Source: DASXKD01 sp963734725
GTDB lineage: Bacteria; Actinomycetota; Actinomycetes; Streptosporangiales; Streptosporangiaceae
DNA length: 64,000 nucleotides
Direction: 5' to 3'
Assembly: GCA_963734725.1 (NCBI GenBank)
Contig: CAVTIX010000028.1
Location: forward strand, 1-64,000
A model generated the notes under the pieces. The model worked only from the letters and a program-made list of their open reading frames with translations, was not told where the DNA came from and ran no database searches. Below are positions 59,216-64,000 of the stretch, piece after piece (positions within the stretch are counted from its first letter, which is position 1; every line of letters starts with the position of its first letter). Both the position numbers and the translations under genes were made by a program.

Positions 59216-61359
59216 CCCAGGGATACTTCGGCCGTTGCCGACGGCTCCTGGTCGGCGAGGTCAGCAGAGTGTGGTACAGCTCGGCCTGTGGCTTCCGCCC
59301 CGTCCGTCGCCGACGGCTCCTGGTCGGCGAGGTCAGCAGAGTGTGGTACAGCTCGGCCTGTGCCTTCCGCCCCGTCCGTCGCCGACGGCTCCTGGTTGGC
59401 GAGGTCAGCAGAGTGTGGTACAGCTCGGCGTGTGCCTTCCGCCCCGGGCGCTGCCGACGGCTCCTGATCGGCGAACTGGGTGTGGTACAGCTCGGCGTAC
59501 AGACCGTCGGCGTCGAGCAGCTCTTCGTGCTGACCGCGCTCGCGGATCTGCCCGCCCTCGATGACCAGGATCTGGTCGGCGTCCCTGATGGTGGACAGCC
59601 GGTGCGCGATCACCAGCGAGGTCCGCCCGGCCAGCGCGGTCTTCAGCGCGCGCTGCACCGCGACCTCGGACTCCGAGTCCAGGTGCGCGGTGGCCTCGTC
59701 CAGCACGACCACGGCGGGGCCCTTGAGCAGCAGGCGGGCGATGGCCAGCCGCTGCTTCTCCCCGCCGGACAACCGGTAGCCGCGGTCGCCGACCACGGTG
59801 TCCAGCCCGTCCGGGAGGGTCTCGATCAGGCCCCAGATCTGCGCCGCCCGGCACGCCTCGATCAACTCCGCCTCGGTGGCGGACGGCCTGGCATAGGCGA
59901 GATTGGCCCGGATGGTGTCGTGGAACATGTGCGCGTCCTGGGTAACCACCCCCACCGCCTCGTGCAGCGAGTCGAGGGTGAGGTCGGCGATGTCGTAGCC
60001 GCCGATGCGGACCACGCCCTCGCGCGGGTCGTACAGCCTGGACACCAGGTGGGTGATGGTCGTCTTGCCGGCCCCGGACGGGCCGACAAGAGCGGTGAGC
60101 TGCCCGGCCGGGGCGGTGAAGCTCACGTCGTGCAGCACGTCCTGCCCGGCGGTGACCCGCTCGGGGGCCGGCAGCGCGATCGACTCCAGCGAGGCCAGCG
60201 ACACCTCGCTGGCGGTCGGGTAGCGGAACGAGACGTGGTCGAACTCGACGGCCAGCCCGGAGGCAGGCGCGCTGCCGTTCTCCTGGGCCGCCCAGGGCAG
60301 CGCGATCGCGTCCGGCCGCTCCGCGATCAGCGGCTTGAGGTCCAGCACCTCGAACACCCGGTCGAAGCTCACCAGGGCGGTCATCACGTCCACCTGCACG
60401 TTGGACAGCGCGGTGATCGGCCCGTAAAGCCTGCTGAGCAGCGCCGCCAGCGCCACCAGCGTGCCCAGCTGGATGGCGCCGTCGATCACCAGCGAGCCGC
60501 CCAGCCCGTACACCACGGCGGTAGCCATCGAGGCGAGCAGGCTGAGCGCGATGAACAGCGTGCTGCCGTACATGGCGGTGGTCACGCCGATGTCCCTGAC
60601 CCGGGCGGCCCGGCCCGCGAACACGCGGGCATCGTCCTTCGGGTGCCCGAACAGCTTGACCAGCATCGCCCCGGCGACGTTGAAGCGCTCCGTCATGGTG
60701 GAGCCCATCTCGGCGTCGAGCTGCATCGATTCCCGGGTGAGCCGCTGCAGCCTGCGACCGACCAGGCGGGCCGGTATGACGAAGAACGGCATCATCACCA
60801 AGGTGACGACGGTAACCAGCCAGGACAGGTAGAGCATCGCCGCGAGCACCAGGATCAGGCCGATCACGTTGGCGATCACCGACGACAGCGTCGAGGTGAT
60901 CGCCTGCTGCGCGCCGATCACGTCGCTGTTCAGCCGGCTGACGAGGGAACCCGTCTGGGCCCGGGTGAAGAACGCCAGTGGCTGCCGCTGCACGTGTTCG
61001 TAGACTTCGGTGCGCAGGTCGTAAATGAGCCCCTCCCCGATGCGCGCCGAGAACCAGCGCGTGGCGACCGAGAGCGCGGCGCCGATCAGGGCGAGCGCGG
61101 CCACCGCCCCGGCGACCCCCAGCACGACCGAGGTGTCCCCGGGAAGAATGCCCTTGTCGATGATGCGCTGCAGCAACAGCGGAACGGCCACCGCGATCGC
61201 CGCGGACAGCGCGGTCAGCGTCAGGAAGATGACCAGGTCCAGGCGGTAGGGGCGGGCATACGTCGCGATACGCCGCACGATGCCACGGCTTAGCCGCTGC
61301 TCGGTGACCGACTTGTCCCGCGTGAACGAGCGCATCGCGTGCCACTGGGACTGGTACAT
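59203..61359 (-). CDS. ABC exporter, fused permease and ATPase, with repeat-derived tail
   Basis: A 718-residue half-transporter. Six membrane segments (residues about 35-320) are followed by an ATPase domain: Walker A LVGPSGAGKTTITHL, signature YRLSGGEKQRLAIARLL, Walker B AVVVLDEATAHLDSE, H-loop VIAHRLST. After the normal family end ELYHTQFADQ come about 78 extra residues made of a 24-residue repeat (EPSATDGAEGTGRAVPHS, then ADLADQ). The ATG at 61359 was chosen; MRSF at about 61335 is an alternative. Likely exports a lipid, peptide or drug. Confidence 0.85.
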   Translation of the reverse strand: MYQSQWHAMRSFTRDKSVTEQRLSRGIVRRIATYARPYRLDLVIFLTLTALSAAIAVAVPLLLQRIIDKGILPGDTSVVLGVAGAVAALALIGAALSVATRWFSARIGEGLIYDLRTEVYEHVQRQPLAFFTRAQTGSLVSRLNSDVIGAQQAITSTLSSVIANVIGLILVLAAMLYLSWLVTVVTLVMMPFFVIPARLVGRRLQRLTRESMQLDAEMGSTMTERFNVAGAMLVKLFGHPKDDARVFAGRAARVRDIGVTTAMYGSTLFIALSLLASMATAVVYGLGGSLVIDGAIQLGTLVALAALLSRLYGPITALSNVQVDVMTALVSFDRVFEVLDLKPLIAERPDAIALPWAAQENGSAPASGLAVEFDHVSFRYPTASEVSLASLESIALPAPERVTAGQDVLHDVSFTAPAGQLTALVGPSGAGKTTITHLVSRLYDPREGVVRIGGYDIADLTLDSLHEAVGVVTQDAHMFHDTIRANLAYARPSATEAELIEACRAAQIWGLIETLPDGLDTVVGDRGYRLSGGEKQRLAIARLLLKGPAVVVLDEATAHLDSESEVAVQRALKTALAGRTSLVIAHRLSTIRDADQILVIEGGQIRERGQHEELLDADGLYAELYHTQFADQEPSAAPGAEGTRRAVPHSADLANQEPSATDGAEGTGRAVPHSADLADQEPSATDGAEATGRAVPHSADLADQEPSATAEVSLGQLP
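59237..59500 (-). repeat. 72-bp tandem repeat array in the ABC exporter 3' end
   Basis: GCCGACGGCTCCTG occurs at 59237, 59309, 59381 and 59453, exactly 72 bp apart. The motif TGTGGTACAGCTCGGC occurs at 59270, 59342 and 59414, and again 67 bp further at 59481, where it encodes the ancestral ELYHT. Because 67 is not a multiple of three, the copies are read in a different frame from the ancestral sequence. The 72-bp unit keeps the array open. Confidence 0.9.
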
Positions 61360-61453
61360 GATCGCGGCAACACCGGTTCCGGCGCTGCTCTTCCCCAGTG
61401 CGCTCAGGGCGAACGCGCGGTGGCACGATGGACGCGACCCCGGGGTGAGGAGA

Positions 61454-62512
61454 ATGCCAGCCGTGACCGCCGACGCCAAGGCCACCCGCCACGACTGGAC
61501 CGTCCCGGGCGTGTACCCGGTCGCCCCGGGGGTGCACCGGGTCCCGCTGCCCCTGCCCACCGACGGGCTGCGGGCGGTGAATGTCTACGTCGTCGAGGAC
61601 GACGGCGGCCTCGTGCTCATCGACAGCGGCTGGGCACTGGAGCAGGCCCGCGCCGCGCTCACCTCTGCGCTGGCCGCGCTCGGCGCCGGGCTCGGCGATG
61701 TCCGCTCGTTCCTGGTCACGCACGTGCACCGCGACCACTACACGCTGGCGGTCCAGCTGCGCCGGGAGTTCGGCAGCGCGGTGTCCCTCGGGCTCGGCGA
61801 GCAGCAGGCCATCGCGGCGCTGTCCGGCGGCGTCGCCAGGCCGTTCGCGCCGCAACTGGCGGAACTGCGAGCCAGCGGGGCCGCCGAGCTCGCCAAGCGG
61901 CTCGGCGAGATCGCCCGCTCACTGCCCGGCGATACTGCTGACTGGGAGGCGCCGGACCGGTGGCTCACGCCTCACCAGGAGATCGGCCTGAGCGCGCGCA
62001 CCCTGACCGCCATCGCCACGCCCGGCCACACCCGGGGGCACATGGTGTTCCGGGACACCGCCGCGGGCCTGCTGTTCGCCGGCGACCACGTGCTGCCGCA
62101 TATCACCCCGTCGATCGGGTTCGAGGCGGTGCCGTCCCGGCAGCCGCTGCATGACTTCCTCCAGTCGCTGCGGCTGGTCCGCGGTCTGCCGGACACGCGG
62201 CTGCTGCCCGCCCACGGTCCGGTGGCGGCCAGTGTCCACGCCCGCATCGACGAACTGCTGGCCCACCACGACGACCGGCTCGGCCGCTGCCTGGCCGCGG
62301 TGCGGGCGGGCGCGGCGACCGCCTGCGAGGCCGCCGGCCGCCTGCGGTGGACGCGCCGGGAGCGCCAGCTCGGCGAGCTGGACCCGTTCAACCAGATGCT
62401 CGCCGTGATCGAGACCCGCGCCCACCTCGAACTGCTGGTCGCCCAGGGCCGGCTGGCAAGCACCGGCGCAGGCGGCGTCACGTTCTACCGGGAAGCCGGC
62501 CCGCCTGCGTAG
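61454..62512 (+). CDS. Metallo-beta-lactamase-fold hydrolase
   Basis: A 352-residue hydrolase. The dinuclear metal motif is THVHRDHYTLA (H-x-H-x-D-H), a further His lies in ATPGHTRGHMVF, Asp in FAGDHVLPH and His in LPAHGPV. A C-terminal winged-helix-like part (RRERQLGELDPFNQMLAVIE) is typical of the LACTB2/RNase-Z-like subgroup. GGTGAGGAGA precedes the ATG at 61454. The stop codon is the first unit of a 20-bp repeat. Substrate unknown. Confidence 0.82.
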   Translation: MPAVTADAKATRHDWTVPGVYPVAPGVHRVPLPLPTDGLRAVNVYVVEDDGGLVLIDSGWALEQARAALTSALAALGAGLGDVRSFLVTHVHRDHYTLAVQLRREFGSAVSLGLGEQQAIAALSGGVARPFAPQLAELRASGAAELAKRLGEIARSLPGDTADWEAPDRWLTPHQEIGLSARTLTAIATPGHTRGHMVFRDTAAGLLFAGDHVLPHITPSIGFEAVPSRQPLHDFLQSLRLVRGLPDTRLLPAHGPVAASVHARIDELLAHHDDRLGRCLAAVRAGAATACEAAGRLRWTRRERQLGELDPFNQMLAVIETRAHLELLVAQGRLASTGAGGVTFYREAGPPA

Positions 62513-62559
62513 CGGCCGGCCCTCCTGGCTACCGGCAAGCGCGCTTGGCTAGCGGCCGG
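62510..62559 (+). repeat. Three 20-bp repeats starting at a stop codon
   Basis: TAGCGGCCGG begins at 62510 (the MBL-fold gene stop), a diverged copy TACCGGC at 62530 and TAGCGGCCGG again at 62550, a period of exactly 20 bp. The array fills the gap to the convergent crotonase gene. Confidence 0.7.
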
Positions 62560-62560
62560 T

Positions 62561-63349
62561 TCAGGAGACCGCGAGCCGGGAGCGCAGCAGGGCGGCCTGG
62601 GCCTGCCGTTCGGCCGCCGCCTGCTGTTCCAGTGTGTTGCCCTGGGCCCGGGCCAGCAGCGCCTTGGTGGCGGCGGCCGTCTGCGGGTCCACGGCCAGCA
62701 GCGCAGCGGCCAGGTCGGCTACGGCGCCGTCCAGGTCGCCCACCGGCACCACCAGCTCGGCCAGCCGCAGCTCCCTTGCCTCCCCGGCCGGCACCGACCG
62801 CCCGGTCAGGCACAGCTCCAGTGCGCGCGGCAGCCCCACAATGTCGACAAGTGGCTTTGTCCCCATCAGGTCTGGCACCAGGCCGAGCGAGGGCTCCCGC
62901 ATGCAGAGCATCGCGTCGTCGGCGAGCACTCGCAGGTCACAACCGAGGGCAAGCTGGAACCCGGCGCCGATCGCGTGACCGCGGACCGCCGCCACCGAGA
63001 TCAGCGACGGCTTCCGCAGCCAGGCGAAACCCTCCTGGCAGGACGCGATCCAGTCCTCGAAACCCGGATCCGCCGGGCTCGGAACGGCATCCGCGCCCTC
63101 GGCATCCTTCCCTGACAAGATCCGCAGGTCGATGCCGGAGGAGAAAGACGGGCCATCTCCCCGTACCACCACCACCCGCACGTCCGGCGGGAGCGACCGG
63201 CCGATTTCGGCCAGCCCCTGCCACATCCGGGGGGTCATGGCGTTGCGCCGTTCGGGACGCGACAGCGTCACCGTGGCAGACCCCGGGCAGGGCTGCCCGG
63301 GGTCATAGCGCAGGCCCGCGCGGTCCAGCCCGGCCGGGCGGGACGTCAC
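62561..63349 (-). CDS. Enoyl-CoA hydratase/isomerase-family protein
   Basis: A 262-residue crotonase. The CoA-binding and oxyanion-hole segments are SFSSGIDLRIL and RGHAIGAGFQLALGCDLRV. The usual first catalytic Glu (GCEL) is replaced by Gln (GFQL), and the second is not in its usual place (MREPSLGLVPD), so it may be an isomerase or another crotonase rather than a hydratase. The GTG at 63349 follows GAGGGAG; an upstream ATG at 63403 lies inside the preceding gene. Seven bases separate it from the HTH gene. Confidence 0.8.
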   Translation of the reverse strand: MTSRPAGLDRAGLRYDPGQPCPGSATVTLSRPERRNAMTPRMWQGLAEIGRSLPPDVRVVVVRGDGPSFSSGIDLRILSGKDAEGADAVPSPADPGFEDWIASCQEGFAWLRKPSLISVAAVRGHAIGAGFQLALGCDLRVLADDAMLCMREPSLGLVPDLMGTKPLVDIVGLPRALELCLTGRSVPAGEARELRLAELVVPVGDLDGAVADLAAALLAVDPQTAAATKALLARAQGNTLEQQAAAERQAQAALLRSRLAVS

Positions 63350-63356
63350 CGCTCCC

Positions 63357-63578
63357 TCAGCGCTTCGCCTTGGCCCTGCCGCGCGTGGCGCCGCCCCGGC
63401 CACGCAGCGATACCCCGTTCTCGGTCAGGATCCGGTGAACGAACCCGTAGGACCGGCCGGTCGTCGCAGCGAGCGCGCGGATACTCTCCCCGGAGTCGTA
63501 CCTCTTCTTCAGGTCTGCTGCTAGCTTGGTGCGGTCGGCGCCGGTCACCCGGGTGCCTTTCTTCAGGGTTTCGGTCAC
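63357..63578 (-). CDS. Small helix-turn-helix protein
   Basis: A 73-residue basic protein. The middle RYDSGESIRALAATTGRSYG with FVHRILTENGV is a helix-turn-helix of the resolvase/Hin or Trp-repressor-like kind; the C-terminus is Arg/Lys-rich (RGRGGATRGRAKAKR), fit for DNA backbone contact. Proteins of this size and layout are common in actinomycetes, but their targets are mostly unknown. It is co-oriented with the crotonase gene. Confidence 0.75.
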   Translation of the reverse strand: MTETLKKGTRVTGADRTKLAADLKKRYDSGESIRALAATTGRSYGFVHRILTENGVSLRGRGGATRGRAKAKR

Positions 63579-63668
63579 GCGTACCTCCCGTGATCTGAGC
63601 TGACCGCTGCGTCACCGTCTCTCGCCATGATCACGCATTAGCACCTAAACGGCTACCCACATCCAGGT

Positions 63669-63680
63669 AAGTGATCACTT
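63669..63680. promoter_or_regulatory. 12-bp perfect palindrome upstream of the small HTH gene
   Basis: AAGTGATCACTT is self-complementary and lies about 90 bp upstream of the HTH gene start, in the gap to the ABC-F gene. Another TGATCA core occurs 44 bp closer to the gene (63628-63633). They could be binding sites for the HTH protein; this is positional evidence only. Confidence 0.3.
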
Positions 63681-63699
63681 CTTTTCGCGAGCTGCCAGG

Positions 63700-64000
63700 T
63701 CAGGCCAGGGCTACCAGATCGGACAGATCTTCGCTCCACGAGTCCTCGACTCCGTCGGGCAGCAGGATCACCCGCTCCGGCGACAGTGCCTCGGCCGCGC
63801 CCTCGTCGTGAGTGACCAGCACGATCGCCCCGCGGTAACGCCGCAGCGCGCTGAGGATTTCGTTCCTGCTGAGCGGGTCGAGGTTGTTGGTGGGCTCGTC
63901 GAGGAGCAGCACGTTTGCCCCGGACACCACCAGCAGGGCCAGGGCCAGCCGGGTGCGCTCGCCGCCGGACAGCACCGTGGCGGGCTTGGCCACGTCGTCG
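63700..64000 (-). CDS. ABC-F family ATPase, C-terminal part (window edge)
   Basis: The frame is open to the window edge. The visible part contains the second ATPase signature VLSGGERTRLALALLVV, Walker B VLLLDEPTNNLDP and the H-loop IVLVTHDEGAAEAL, with no membrane segments. LDEPTNNLD is characteristic of ABC-F ribosome-acting proteins (EttA-like factors or antibiotic-resistance proteins). The N-terminal ATPase domain and linker lie outside the window. Confidence 0.85.
   Translation of the reverse strand, partial: DDVAKPATVLSGGERTRLALALLVVSGANVLLLDEPTNNLDPLSRNEILSALRRYRGAIVLVTHDEGAAEALSPERVILLPDGVEDSWSEDLSDLVALA

Noticed and set aside
1..64000. tRNA, rRNA, prophage or biosynthetic gene cluster
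   Set aside because: No tRNA or rRNA sequence, phage structural gene, integrase with attachment sites, or PKS/NRPS core was seen on either strand.

Overview
The window is chromosomal DNA from a very high-GC actinomycete. Actinobacterial hallmarks are an rbpA gene behind a sigma-R-type promoter, a polyprenol-phosphate mannose synthase, an F420-reductase-like oxidoreductase, GTG/TTG starts and dense overlapping operons. A Streptosporangiales-like lineage would fit, but the species cannot be read from the sequence.

Layout. 1-3346: an IS256-family element split by an intact ISAzo13-family element with a visible 5-bp target duplication. 3347-6426: an ECF sigma factor of the SnoaL-tailed type, a SnoaL-like protein and a PNPOx-like protein, each with a single-base frameshift, then a small hypothetical gene. 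6427-8341: a lower-GC patch with a Cys-rich protein and a small helical protein separated by a 13-bp hairpin. 8342-16977: housekeeping and catabolic genes (F420-reductase-like, OsmC, amidohydrolase, S9 peptidase, methionine aminopeptidase, PhyH dioxygenase, LVIVD protein, alpha/beta hydrolase). 17087-19695: a two-subunit molybdenum hydroxylase. 19714-27874: prs, glycerate kinase, adenylate kinase, acyl-CoA synthetase, small membrane proteins, GDPD, rbpA, ppm. 28425-32842: acetyl-CoA synthetase, TetR regulator and MFS exporter.

Two metabolic modules stand out. At 33.5-38.9 kb, kamA faces a kdd-kamD-kamE-kal operon, giving much of the lysine (beta-lysine) fermentation pathway in an actinomycete; the cleavage enzyme kce is not in the window. 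At 42.3-52.8 kb, a minus-strand operon encodes a MobA-MoaD-like fusion, an aldehyde:ferredoxin-oxidoreductase-type (W/Mo) enzyme, an NAD-type formate dehydrogenase catalytic subunit, a fused NuoE-NuoF diaphorase and two different MoeA proteins. An SsuABC-type importer lies directly upstream.

55.7-64.0 kb holds small lipoproteins, a GH15 glycosidase (frameshifted), a sulfotransferase, an ABC exporter whose C-terminus is a 72-bp tandem repeat, an MBL hydrolase, a crotonase, a small HTH protein and the edge of an ABC-F gene.

Two genome-wide habits recur. At least seven genes carry one-base indels, most in short G/C runs, and undoing them restores clean overlapping ends; this suggests uncorrected assembly errors or recent decay. 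Short tandem duplications also repeatedly arise at gene 3' ends and stop codons. No tRNA, rRNA, CRISPR array or recognised riboswitch was seen.
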